A DNA stretch of 64,000 nucleotides from Candidatus Fraserbacteria bacterium. GTDB lineage: Bacteria; Bipolaricaulota; Bipolaricaulia; RBG-16-55-9; JAJCYT01. Location of the stretch: positions 124,001-188,000 of the forward strand of contig JAJCYT010000012.1 of NCBI GenBank assembly GCA_029262795.1, given 5' to 3'. Of the stretch, positions 34,460 through 42,750 are shown piece by piece (the stretch's first letter is position 1; every line of letters begins with the position of its first letter). The translations under genes and the position numbers were made by a program. The notes under the pieces were generated by a model. The model was not told where the DNA came from, did not search any database, and saw only the letters and a list, made by a program, of their open reading frames with translations.

Positions 34460-35029
34460 CTATTTGACGCGATATGAATTCTGAATACGGTTGATTGTCG
34501 CCAAATCATTGGTGCTGAGACTTGGGGTTAAACCCATCTGAAGATTCATGGAAGACATGATGTTGATGTCCTGACCGCCCACATTCATGTTGAAGTTCAT
34601 GCCCATTGGCTGAACGCTCAGCATGAAGTGTCGTTGGCCGTTGGCATCTACCAGCGTTTCCAAAGAAGCGCCAATAGAAATCATGCCATCCGTCATGCCA
34701 GCACCAAAGTTTGCACGTACAGGGCGTTGCCAATTGAGGCTCAATCTGCCACCAAAACCATTGAAATCCGGCATATCGCCTTCAACCATCGCCAGCATTT
34801 CATTTTTCAAATCCATATAAAGGCCCACAGAAAGCACTAAATCGCCGTTGCCCAAACGGGGCATATTCAAGATGTGGTCATAATTCAACCCAAAACGCAT
34901 GGAAGACATCAATTCATTGTTTTTGCTCATCAACGAAATACTCATGGAGGGTTCCAGCGTGTCAGCCTGTGCTGCAAACGGAATCAATAATAACGCGGAA
35001 AATACCATCCAAACAATCGCTTTTTGCAT
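34460..35029 (-). CDS. Met-rich exported beta protein of unknown function
   Basis: The product is 189 residues with a signal peptide (MVFSALLLIPFAAQAD). Met is strikingly frequent (over 20), concentrated in the mature protein in alternating patterns such as MNFNMNV and IMSSMNLQM. The strands look like an outer-membrane-type barrel or beta protein. No family is known to me. A GGAG ribosome-binding site stands before the ATG at 35029; TTG three bases earlier is the alternative. A role in metal binding or oxidation buffering is possible but not shown. Confidence 0.65.
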   Translation of the reverse strand: MQKAIVWMVFSALLLIPFAAQADTLEPSMSISLMSKNNELMSSMRFGLNYDHILNMPRLGNGDLVLSVGLYMDLKNEMLAMVEGDMPDFNGFGGRLSLNWQRPVRANFGAGMTDGMISIGASLETLVDANGQRHFMLSVQPMGMNFNMNVGGQDINIMSSMNLQMGLTPSLSTNDLATINRIQNSYRVK

Positions 35030-35148
35030 CAAAGCTCCTTTCCAGATAAGAACATTTTTATTATAAACCGAAAAAGGTGAAATGTCAGTCGTTATTAAGA
35101 AATTTTAATTTTTCAGTGACTTTAGCTTCGACGAACATACCGACTGGA

Positions 35149-35182
35149 GCAGCATCTTCATCCCCACTTCAGAAGATGCTGC
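35149..35182. other. Stable hairpin without T-run
   Basis: A perfect 11-bp inverted repeat, GCAGCATCTTC (35149-35159) and GAAGATGCTGC (35172-35182), lies 42 bases downstream of the membrane protein gene at 35224. There is no T-tract, so it may be an mRNA 3' end structure or attenuator. Confidence 0.5.
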
Positions 35183-35223
35183 CGAAGGTTGTTTGCCTTA
35201 ATTGATAAGACAAACTAAATGAA

Positions 35224-35691
35224 CTATTGTTTCAAATCATCCAATAGTTTTTTTCTAAATCTATATTTGGAGTAATGGAAAAGAGCTAAAGTTAAAAAAC
35301 CTATCCCTGTCCCCCATCGACAAAAGTGTAGACCGTTTATCGTTGAGTTGGGAACATCTTCGGAAGTCATTATTGCTCCACCAATAAAAATAATGCCCCC
35401 GAAAGCAAATAGAACAATTACGAATATTTCTCCTCGAAGTGAAACATTAGGGTTTTCACGAAACGATTCTTCTATACTTTTTTGAGATTTCAGCTCATCA
35501 TCTTTTAGTTTCTGTCTAAATTTTGAAGAAGAATAATCTAAGAAATATTTTCCAAAGAAGAATGCAGCCCCAGCAGCTAGTCCCATTTGACATGCTGGCT
35601 TAGTTTCGACAAACCCAAACAACCCTGCAAATATTGCTATGGTCGAAGTTACTAAAATTGACATCCCGAGGCTATGCAATAGATTTATCAT
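35224..35691 (-). CDS. Multi-span membrane protein of unknown function
   Basis: The product is 155 residues with about four hydrophobic segments: 10-27, 33-50, 85-107 and 125-143. A basic, acidic loop between TM2 and TM3 (SKFRQKLKDDELKSQKS) is probably cytoplasmic. No family is recognised. The codon pattern is AT-richer than in the neighbouring genes, which may reflect transfer, but this is only a visual impression. Confidence 0.6.
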   Translation of the reverse strand: MINLLHSLGMSILVTSTIAIFAGLFGFVETKPACQMGLAAGAAFFFGKYFLDYSSSKFRQKLKDDELKSQKSIEESFRENPNVSLRGEIFVIVLFAFGGIIFIGGAIMTSEDVPNSTINGLHFCRWGTGIGFLTLALFHYSKYRFRKKLLDDLKQ

Positions 35692-35848
35692 TTGGAACTC
35701 CAGAAACTAATGATCTTCAATAAATTATTAACATTAGTTTAATAGCTACATGGTATCAAATCATAAGAGAAAACTTCCGATTTATGAATTAATGATCTAT
35801 CCAATTTTAGAATCAATACACCTATTCTTAAATCCAACAATAAAAGGA

Positions 35849-35877
35849 CAAGGGCCGAGCGTATTGCTCAGCCCTTG
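35849..35877 (-). terminator. Terminator of the first beta-helix paralog
   Basis: The stem pairs AAGGGCCGAGC (35850-35860) with GCTCAGCCCTT (35866-35876), with C-G closing at 35849 and 35877. The one mismatch on the plus strand becomes a G-U pair in the minus-strand RNA, which shows the hairpin acts on the minus transcript. It is followed there by CCTTTTATTG. Confidence 0.8.
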
Positions 35878-35911
35878 CTTTTGTTCTCTCGGCGTGTTGC
35901 CGGCGGTTCGG

Positions 35912-38290
35912 TTAGCGTAAGATCATGATTTTCTTAACGATACGTTCAATGGTACCATCGGTTTTTTCCAAAGTGACAGCGTAGAAGTACACGCCATTGG
36001 CCAAGGGCTGACCACTATTGCTGAGGCCGTGAGCCAAAACTGTGCCCGTGGTGGAGCTGGTGGAGTACATGCGCTCGCCACTGGTGCTGATGATGTCCAA
36101 GTGCATGACGCTGAGTGTGTGAGCATTCAAGGCACGGAACTCGAATGCACCGTGGCCCAAAGGCGTCACGCTCAGGGTCACTGGAGAACTTACGGATGTT
36201 GCCACAGCGTTACTTGGCGCAGGGTTGGAACTTGGCAATTCGCAGTCGCCCAAGTTGTTGTTGATCTGCTGGACGGAACCCTGATCTGTCACCTGAATAT
36301 CTACGTTTGGATCGTTCCCGTCCAAGCCGTTGCCGGTGATGACCACGTCCTGCACATCGTCGTTGGCATCGATGAGGATGCCACTGCCATCGTTGTTGCA
36401 ACTGAGGCTGTTCATCACGTCGATGTTTTCACCGTTCTGGCCTTTGATGTTGAGATGAATGCCATCGTTGTTGCCACGTGCTTCAACGTTGGTGATGATC
36501 ACGTCGCGCAAATCGTTGGTGGCTTCAAGCTGCACGCCGGAACCCACACCGTCGATGTTGAAATCGTTGTTGTTGTAAGTGTCGCCAGAAACGTTGATGT
36601 CGTCCGTGTCGTCCAAGGAGTTGATGAACAACCCGTGGTCGTCGTTGAAGGACATCGTGTTGTCCTGGCTCGTTACCTGATCCACATTTTCGCCAAGCAA
36701 GTACACGCCCACACCTGCGCCGGTTGGGGCACTGTTGCCGTTGTGGTTGAACTCGTTGTTGTACATGCTCAACACACCCAAGTCACTGGGGTTGGCGGCG
36801 AAGGTTTGTTCCATGTTCACCAAAGAATTGCCATTGGCATCCACAAACACCCCTGCACCGCCATTGCGACTGGACACAGAATCGCGAATTTCGATGTTGC
36901 TGGTGCCGCCAAAGCTGGACAATTCCAAGCCGGAAGCCATATACCCCATATTGGTGGGGATGCTGAGACCATTTTGCTCATAATGTTCATTTTTAAACAA
37001 CACATTGGTGATGTCGCCGTCAACAGAAGCCACAAACACACCACGGTTGTAATTTTCGGAGGAAAAATTATTTTCAAACAACACATCTTCTACGTCATCA
37101 CCGGCAACAATGAGCACACCATTGCCGTAGTTGGTGCTTGGACCGAAGCCACTGACACCATTGTTTTCAAAACGATTGTCCATAATTTCAGCATCGGACA
37201 CGTCGGTGCCATTTCTAATGCGCAAGCCATCGCTGCCATTTTGATTCACTGTGTTGTATTTAAATTCCAAACCATCCACATCGCCACTGTTATAAAAACC
37301 AACTGATGGGCAGAAGACACCACGTCCGTTGTTATTAAAATTATTGCTGGTGATGATCGCATCCACATTGGTGTTGGCGCCGGAAAACATCACACCATGA
37401 CACTGATTGCCAGAAATGCCGCCGTCATTGCCATCACGATTGTTGGCAATAAGCACTTCGGTTTGGCCCATATTATTGAAATACACGCCGTTCCCTCCGG
37501 CATTGCCGTTGCCCATAATTCGATTGTGTTCAAGTGCAAAATCGCTGACATTGGTCACAGGATGATTGACAAAAACGCCATTCCCTGGAGCAAAACGAAT
37601 GAGATTTTCAACAATGGAAACATCGCTGAGGTTGCCCGTATTGCCCAAATAAATGTTATGAGGCGCATTGCCATCAAACTGATTGCCCACCACACGAAGA
37701 TCATCCACATAACCCACGGTGGGGTCTATAAAAAGTCCACCCATTGGATTGTTACGAATGTCATTATTAAGGATTTCCAAAGTTTGCAAATTGATCAAAT
37801 CCGTTGCGATGATGCCAAAACCAGAGGTCGCAATCACCAAATTTTCAATGCGAATATCTCGGGTGGCTTTTTTGAGGATGGCGATACCATGCCCTCCGGT
37901 CACTGTAAAACCTTCATCCTCATCGCCACCAAGGGTAATGTTGGGGTGAAGTAACATGAATGCAGCAGATGCCGCTGGGCCAACCACGCTTGTGGCACTG
38001 GACGTGGCCCGTACCGTCATATTCGCAAATTTAACTTTTGCTGGCACAAGCAACATATGGCTACCCGCATCCAACACACAATCATCTCCGGTACCCGCTG
38101 TTTTGCCAGCATCGGGGCCAGCGGTCAATGGAATACCTTCCACGCAGCGGTTCAACTCACCGGGTGCTGTGGTCACGCGGAAGTCATCAGCGAAACCTGT
38201 TTCGGAGATGGTAAAAATCATTGCCAAGCCGATGATCATTAAGCTGACGTTATTCCAAAAATTCATTTTATTTGTTTTTCTAAATGTCAT
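35912..38290 (-). CDS. Secreted right-handed parallel beta-helix protein with T9SS/FlgD-like C-terminal tail
   Basis: The product is 792 residues. A signal peptide lies near residues 12-34 (SLMIIGLAMIFTISETGFAD). Residues about 75-690 are short repeats of 20-25 residues with N-N-x-F and VxxVVxxN patterns, the signature of a right-handed parallel beta-helix. The last 80 residues (LDIISTSGERMYSTSS, then GVYFYAVTLEKTDGT and KKIMILR) resemble T9SS-type or FlgD-Ig sorting/anchoring tails. The start at 38290 has GGAGG; the frame from 38374 overlaps a terminator. It is a paralog of the next gene upstream, with highly similar ends. Confidence 0.87.
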   Translation of the reverse strand: MTFRKTNKMNFWNNVSLMIIGLAMIFTISETGFADDFRVTTAPGELNRCVEGIPLTAGPDAGKTAGTGDDCVLDAGSHMLLVPAKVKFANMTVRATSSATSVVGPAASAAFMLLHPNITLGGDEDEGFTVTGGHGIAILKKATRDIRIENLVIATSGFGIIATDLINLQTLEILNNDIRNNPMGGLFIDPTVGYVDDLRVVGNQFDGNAPHNIYLGNTGNLSDVSIVENLIRFAPGNGVFVNHPVTNVSDFALEHNRIMGNGNAGGNGVYFNNMGQTEVLIANNRDGNDGGISGNQCHGVMFSGANTNVDAIITSNNFNNNGRGVFCPSVGFYNSGDVDGLEFKYNTVNQNGSDGLRIRNGTDVSDAEIMDNRFENNGVSGFGPSTNYGNGVLIVAGDDVEDVLFENNFSSENYNRGVFVASVDGDITNVLFKNEHYEQNGLSIPTNMGYMASGLELSSFGGTSNIEIRDSVSSRNGGAGVFVDANGNSLVNMEQTFAANPSDLGVLSMYNNEFNHNGNSAPTGAGVGVYLLGENVDQVTSQDNTMSFNDDHGLFINSLDDTDDINVSGDTYNNNDFNIDGVGSGVQLEATNDLRDVIITNVEARGNNDGIHLNIKGQNGENIDVMNSLSCNNDGSGILIDANDDVQDVVITGNGLDGNDPNVDIQVTDQGSVQQINNNLGDCELPSSNPAPSNAVATSVSSPVTLSVTPLGHGAFEFRALNAHTLSVMHLDIISTSGERMYSTSSTTGTVLAHGLSNSGQPLANGVYFYAVTLEKTDGTIERIVKKIMILR

Positions 38291-38333
38291 TGTTGCCTCC
38301 TGGGACCCTGATACTTCTACCCTAGTCACCATG

Positions 38334-38351
38334 CGTGACAGCACCGTGACA
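38334..38351 (-). promoter_or_regulatory. Direct repeat CGTGACA x2 upstream of the first beta-helix gene
   Basis: Two CGTGACA repeats (38334-38340 and 38345-38351) lie 11 bases apart, one helical turn, 44-61 bases before the start codon. The same pair at the same spacing stands upstream of the paralog (40905-40922). Read on the minus strand they are TGTCACG. Sequence between and around the repeats (CACCGTGACAAA) is also conserved. Confidence 0.5.
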
Positions 38352-38356
38352 AAAAG

Positions 38357-38387
38357 AAAGCGGCTGAGCATCATGCTCAGCCGCTTT
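38357..38387 (-). terminator. Terminator of the second beta-helix paralog
   Basis: A perfect 14-bp stem pairs AAAGCGGCTGAGCA (38357-38370) with TGCTCAGCCGCTTT (38374-38387) around TCA. Read on the minus strand it continues with CTTTTTG, so it ends the transcript of the gene that stops at 38421. Confidence 0.92.
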
Positions 38388-38420
38388 AAAAAGATCTCTC
38401 GGTTTTTCGATTGTGAAGCG

Positions 38421-40856
38421 TTAGCGTAAGATCACCGCTTTCTTGACGATGCGTTCCACGCTGCCATCGGTTTTTTCCAACGTGACTGCGAAGAAGTACA
38501 CACCATTGGCCAAAGGCTGACCACTGTTGCTGAGACCGTGCGCCAATACAGCACCGGTGGTAGAGCTGGTGGAGTACATGCGCTCGCCACCTGCACTGAT
38601 GATGTCCAAGTGCATGATGCTGAGTGTGTGAGCGTTTAAGGCACGGAACTCAAAGGCACCGTGGCCCAACGGCGTCACACTCAAGGTGGTAGGAGCACTG
38701 GCCGAAGCAGTAAAGCTCGTTGGTGCAGGGCTGGTGCCCGGCAACTCACAGCCGCCACCCACATTGTTGTTGATCTGTTGGATTGCACCCTGGTCCGTCA
38801 CCTGGAAGTCCAAGTTATGATCATTGCCGGATGCTGCGTTGCCTTCGACCAACACGCTACTTACATCATCGTTTGATTTAATTTTGATGCCGCTGCCGCT
38901 GTTGTCACAACCGGTGCTGTTGCTTACGGTCAACTGTGTACCGTTCTGGCCTTTGGCATAGAGGTAGATGCCGTTTTCATTGTCGTTGCTTTCCACGCCA
39001 TCGACGGTGATGCTGTGCAAATCGTTGGTCGCTTCCACTTGGATACCGGAACCCACTGCGTCGTGGTTGAAGTCGTTGAAGTTGTAGACGCCACCTGTCA
39101 CCTGGAAATTATCCGTATCGTCCATGGCATAAACAAACAAGCCGTGATCGTCGTTGCGGGACACATCGTTGTTGTCGCTGAGTACATCGTAAACATTGTC
39201 GCCGCGCAAGAACACGCCATCACCAGCACCACTTGGTGCGCTGTTGCCGTTGAAGCTGAACTCACTGTTGGAGATGACCACATCGCTCAAGTTGCTCAAG
39301 TTGGCTGCTGGCAAGAGGCCAAGCAAAGCCACACTGGTGGCTGTGGAATCGAAGTACACGCCAGAGCCACCGTTGCGATTGGCAGTCACTTCGTTGAGCG
39401 TCACATTTTGGATGGCATCAAAGCTGGCAATTTCCAAGCCTGCGCCGTTAAAGCCGCCACCTGGGGCAATGCTGGTGCCATTTTGCTCAAACGTATCGCC
39501 CTGAAAACTTAATTCTTTCACGTCGCCTGAAAGGCTGACCACAAAGATACCGTGGTAATAGTTGCCCTGAGCCACATTGTCTTCAAATTCCAAACCTTCA
39601 ACATCTTCACCTGGCACGATGAACATACCATTGCCGATGAAGGCCAATGGCCCCATCACACCGATACCATTGTTTTCAAAACGATTGCGTTTGATTTCAG
39701 CGTCAGAAAATTCGTTGCCATTGAGAGCCAACACACCATCGCTGCCGTTGTGTTCAAACACATTGTCATTCAATTCCAAGTCTTCCACATCGCCACTGTT
39801 CAAGAAGGTCAAGCCAGGGCAGGGAGAAGCACCGATGCCGTTGTCGCTGATGTTGTTGTCTGTGATCACGGCTTCCACGTTGGTCACGTTACCGGCAATC
39901 ACTGGGCCAAAACCAAGAGCGCTGAGGCCATCAAAGAAAATACCAGAGCACGCATTGCCAGAGATGCCACCACTGTTGCCCTGCTTGTTGCCATCAATGA
40001 TCACTTCTACCTGACCTGTGTTGGCAAACAACACACCCATGCCGCCTGGACCTGGAACGCCGAAGCCGTTGCCCTGAATAGCGTTGGATTCAATGGCCAT
40101 GTCGCTGACGTTGCTGACGGTTGGGCCAACAGCAATACCGTGACCTGGAGAGAAGCGGATGAGGTTGCCGGAAACCAATACATCACTCAAGTTGCCGGAG
40201 TTTGCAATCGCAATATTTGCTGGGAAAGCGCCGCCGCCATTGCCATCAAATTCATTGTTGTAAATTCTCAAATCATCAACAAAGCCAACGGTGGGCATAA
40301 TCACCAAGCCACCACCGGGATTGTTGCGGATTTCATTGTCAGAAATTTCTACGGTTTCAAGCTTTGCCAAGCCTGCTGCAATAATACCAAAGCCGCCTGT
40401 GCTGATGAAAAGGTGAGAAATTCGAATGTCATCCGTGGCCGTACCTGTGATACCAATGCCCAAGATGCCACCGGAGATTTGAAAACCACTGTCATCGTCG
40501 CCACCAAGAGTCACGTTAGGCACCGTAATGATGATTGCGGGAAAACCACCTGCGACCACAGAAGTTGCGCTTGACACTGCACGCACTGTTAAGCTAGGTA
40601 CGGTCACGGTTGCTGGTGCGGTTAACACATGGTTGCCCGCGTTCAATACACATTCATCGCCAGCCGTGGCGGCTTTGCCGGTGTCTGGGCCTGCCGTCAA
40701 TGGGAAACCTGCAACACAAAGTTGCAATTCTCCAACGGCGGTGGTGACGCGAAGCTGGTCTGCCTGCGCCATTTGAGTGATCGAAAAGATTAAGGTCAAA
40801 ATGAAGATTAAGCTGAGTCCGTTCCGCAAAGTGTTTTGTTTATTAAAAAGTTTCAT
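38421..40856 (-). CDS. Secreted right-handed parallel beta-helix protein with T9SS/FlgD-like C-terminal tail (paralog)
   Basis: The product is 811 residues with a signal peptide (SLIFILTLIFSITQMAQAD). The body (about 60-700) is a beta-helix with repeats such as NNPGGGLVIMPT, NEFDGNGGG, ISDNEIRNN and NRNGGSGVYF. Asn-rich turns and GNxxG motifs stack in register. The final 80 residues are nearly identical to the paralog at 35912, including HTLSxMHLDIIS, GERMYSTSSTTG and QPLANGVYF. GGAGG precedes the ATG. It is probably a surface adhesin, polysaccharide-binding or lyase-like protein; no catalytic residue set could be identified. Confidence 0.88.
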   Translation of the reverse strand: MKLFNKQNTLRNGLSLIFILTLIFSITQMAQADQLRVTTAVGELQLCVAGFPLTAGPDTGKAATAGDECVLNAGNHVLTAPATVTVPSLTVRAVSSATSVVAGGFPAIIITVPNVTLGGDDDSGFQISGGILGIGITGTATDDIRISHLFISTGGFGIIAAGLAKLETVEISDNEIRNNPGGGLVIMPTVGFVDDLRIYNNEFDGNGGGAFPANIAIANSGNLSDVLVSGNLIRFSPGHGIAVGPTVSNVSDMAIESNAIQGNGFGVPGPGGMGVLFANTGQVEVIIDGNKQGNSGGISGNACSGIFFDGLSALGFGPVIAGNVTNVEAVITDNNISDNGIGASPCPGLTFLNSGDVEDLELNDNVFEHNGSDGVLALNGNEFSDAEIKRNRFENNGIGVMGPLAFIGNGMFIVPGEDVEGLEFEDNVAQGNYYHGIFVVSLSGDVKELSFQGDTFEQNGTSIAPGGGFNGAGLEIASFDAIQNVTLNEVTANRNGGSGVYFDSTATSVALLGLLPAANLSNLSDVVISNSEFSFNGNSAPSGAGDGVFLRGDNVYDVLSDNNDVSRNDDHGLFVYAMDDTDNFQVTGGVYNFNDFNHDAVGSGIQVEATNDLHSITVDGVESNDNENGIYLYAKGQNGTQLTVSNSTGCDNSGSGIKIKSNDDVSSVLVEGNAASGNDHNLDFQVTDQGAIQQINNNVGGGCELPGTSPAPTSFTASASAPTTLSVTPLGHGAFEFRALNAHTLSIMHLDIISAGGERMYSTSSTTGAVLAHGLSNSGQPLANGVYFFAVTLEKTDGSVERIVKKAVILR

Positions 40857-40904
40857 GGTGTGCCTCCTTCAAAATTTGTTTACACCCCGAGCATAAATTT
40901 TGAC

Positions 40905-40922
40905 CGTGACAACACCGTGACA
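40905..40922 (-). promoter_or_regulatory. Direct repeat CGTGACA x2 upstream of the second beta-helix gene
   Basis: CGTGACA at 40905-40911 and 40916-40922 repeats the arrangement found at 38334-38351: the same 11-base period, and 49-66 bases before the start codon. It is a candidate binding site for a shared regulator, or part of a shared promoter. Confidence 0.5.
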
Positions 40923-40983
40923 AATCGTAACAAACAAGTCACAATAGCTTTGAGATCACCAACAGATTGTTAAGGAGTTCCTC

Positions 40984-41466
40984 ATGAGCATTGAAGAAAA
41001 ATTGAAGTCATTGGACCTAACTTTACCTGCATCTATGGCCATCCCCGACAGCATGGCCCTGCCTTTTTCTTGGGTCAATGTTCGAGGCAACCGTGCGTTT
41101 GTATCGGGTCACGGTCCGCAAAATGAAGATGGCACCGTGTCCGGCCCGCTGGGCAAAGTGGGGGTGGATGTCACGGTGGACCAGGGATATGAACTGGCAC
41201 GAAAAACCGCACTGGCCATCCTGGGAAGTCTTCAGCGCGAGTTAGGCAATCTGGACCGCATTCAAGGATGGGGCAGGGTGTTTGGCATGGTCAATTGCGC
41301 ACCAGGTTTCACCCAACAGCCCTTGGTCATCAACGGCTTTACCGACCTCATCATCGAAGTGTTTGGCGAAGAAAAAGGCCGACACGCACGCTCTGCTGTT
41401 GGTATGGCTGGTCTACCATTGGGCATGGCGGTCGAAATCGAAGCCGAAGTCCTGCTTATTGATTAG
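40984..41466 (+). CDS. RidA/YjgF-family protein, longer variant
   Basis: The product is 160 residues. YjgF-fold landmarks are ALPFSWVNVRGNRAFVSGHGP, then GKVGVDVTVDQGYELARKTALAIL, FGMVNCAPGFTQQPLVINGF and a final GMAGLPLGMAVEIEAEVLL. Canonical RidA enzymes use an Arg near residue 105 to deaminate imines; here the R in the position of the family's R-S-A/VG motif is RSAVG, so this Arg is present. It belongs to a longer RidA-like subgroup. A perfect AGGAG ribosome-binding site precedes the ATG. A hairpin follows. Confidence 0.88.
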   Translation: MSIEEKLKSLDLTLPASMAIPDSMALPFSWVNVRGNRAFVSGHGPQNEDGTVSGPLGKVGVDVTVDQGYELARKTALAILGSLQRELGNLDRIQGWGRVFGMVNCAPGFTQQPLVINGFTDLIIEVFGEEKGRHARSAVGMAGLPLGMAVEIEAEVLLID

Positions 41467-41481
41467 TGTTTAAGGTGGGAA

Positions 41482-41510
41482 GCAGGCTCGCCCGGGCAAG
41501 ACGAGCCTGC
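41482..41510 (+). terminator. Hairpin downstream of the RidA-like gene
   Basis: A 9-bp stem pairs GCAGGCTCG (41482-41490) with CGAGCCTGC (41502-41510). No direct T-tract follows; the first one is GTTTTT about 15 bases later. It probably acts as an mRNA end or weak terminator. Confidence 0.5.
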
Positions 41511-41778
41511 GCTCAAGGAGGGTTTTTCGATAGGTTTTTCAATTTATTTGCAAAGCTTGTTCTCTGTGTCAATCTAATGCCACTGTGATGGTTCTCAGTT
41601 ATCGCCACATCTGTTGATCGAGTGTATAAAAATTATTTCCAAATCTTCACTTCACTCACGATAGCTCTCTGAAAAAGACAAGCGCTGGCCATCCATCGTC
41701 AACCGTTTATGGAGACAGTTGCCTGTTGAGCTACGATTGATTTTTTTGGAAGTTGCCTTACCAGCACTTGTCTTTTCG
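41511..41778. other. Intergenic region with a long imperfect inverted repeat
   Basis: No credible gene is present between the RidA hairpin and the DUF1761 gene. The right half contains the imperfect inverted repeat at 41671-41776, described separately. The left half shows nothing recognisable. Confidence 0.55.
41671..41776. repeat. Long imperfect inverted repeat (possible MITE-like or RNA structure)
   Basis: The left arm AAAAGACAAGCGCTGG (about 41673-41688) is complementary to the right arm CCAGCACTTGTCTTTT (41761-41776) in 15 of 16 positions, with about 72 bases between. The element lies just after the stop of the DUF1761 gene. No second copy was noticed in the window, so family status is unknown. 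Confidence 0.45.
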
Positions 41779-42198
41779 TTATCGCCAAAGCGTCAAAATC
41801 ACACTGATAAGAAGTAAATACGTCAGGTGATGCAGCGTGTCAATCACAAATACAGAAATGGGTTTATCCGAAAACAGGTTGCCCGTAAGACCAACCGGGG
41901 CAGCAAATCCAAGCCAAAACAACAATCCCATCCAAAGACCGTCACCAATGGTTGACACATTGCTGTATGACACAAAAATACTGATCACAAGGGTCATCAC
42001 CACATAACTCACCGCCGAGCCAAGGTAAGGCCAGGGCGTAGATTCACTTTGCATTTGCTGTACTTGGGCATCGGTGTAGCCATGCGCCTTAATCCAGGCA
42101 TTGCCAAATAAAATGGGAGAATACCAAATCGCCCCCGTACCGAATGCCAGGATGGCGGATACCACCACTGCAATAAAATTGATCTCAATTGGAAGCAT
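41779..42198 (-). CDS. DUF1761 family membrane protein
   Basis: The product is 139 residues with four membrane segments. The DUF1761 signature is AFGTGAIWYSPILFGNAW at the N terminus, then a short acidic loop (YTDAQVQQM) and three more spans. The function is not known. A long extension of the frame to 42393 overlaps the HU-like gene and is rejected. GAAAGGATCG stands before the chosen ATG. Confidence 0.85.
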   Translation of the reverse strand: MLPIEINFIAVVVSAILAFGTGAIWYSPILFGNAWIKAHGYTDAQVQQMQSESTPWPYLGSAVSYVVMTLVISIFVSYSNVSTIGDGLWMGLLFWLGFAAPVGLTGNLFSDKPISVFVIDTLHHLTYLLLISVILTLWR

Positions 42199-42229
42199 AA
42201 AAACGATCCTTTCTCCACTCCGATTTGTG

Positions 42230-42487
42230 TTATGAAAGCGATTCAATAAACGGCTGTTCCGGTAAAAACATTGGCACAAAGTGATGTTCCTGGTCATCAG
42301 AACAATGTTGTCGTCCACCCACAGGATCACGGACTTCAAATGTGCCAAATCCGTTAAAAGTAATTTTCTCCTGCCGACTGTTAACAGACACAATTAATTC
42401 CAAACAGGTGTTCAACGCCATGCGTGCTTCCTGAATGGAAAGACCTGTCATTTTTGCAAGCTGCTGGATGAATTCTTTCTTGTCCAT
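42230..42487 (-). CDS. HU/IHF-like DNA-binding protein with divergent arm
   Basis: The product is 85 residues. The first 55 residues match HU (MDKKEFIQQLAKMTGLSIQEARMAL..., ending GFGTFEVRD). The arm, which in HU carries the invariant GRNPQTG loop with the Pro that kinks DNA, is replaced by GGRQHCSDDQEHHF, so the Arg-Asn-Pro motif and its following Gly are missing. The rest (PMFLPEQPFIESL) still fits the family's closing segment. A GGGGGA ribosome-binding site stands before the ATG. DNA binding may be weakened or specialised. It lies 31 bases upstream of the DUF1761 start. Confidence 0.8.
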   Translation of the reverse strand: MDKKEFIQQLAKMTGLSIQEARMALNTCLELIVSVNSRQEKITFNGFGTFEVRDPVGGRQHCSDDQEHHFVPMFLPEQPFIESLS

Positions 42488-42750
42488 ACATTCCCCCTGG
42501 AATTGTATTTTCAAATACACAATTTATACATTACACATAATCGAGATAAAAGTCAAGTCGCACACAACCCTTACCCATAGGACATTTATCCGAGAATTCA
42601 ATATTTTACGTTGATGTGTGATGGTATGGACATTTTGGAAGTGAAAGCGCCCAAAACACTCGCCTGTCTCGGCAACTATTTGTGGCTTTTATCCAGCACT
42701 TTTCTCATTGTCTGATACAATACTTATATAGGAGAGTTGGATGATTCAAT

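Noticed and set aside
36029..37306. 425-residue plus-strand frame opposite the first beta-helix gene
   Set aside because: It is rich in His, Val and Ile in a repetitive way that mirrors the repeats of the real gene on the other strand. It lacks family resemblance and a ribosome-binding site.
39552..40574. 340-residue plus-strand frame opposite the second beta-helix gene
   Set aside because: The same explanation applies: an antisense shadow of a repetitive gene with biased codons.
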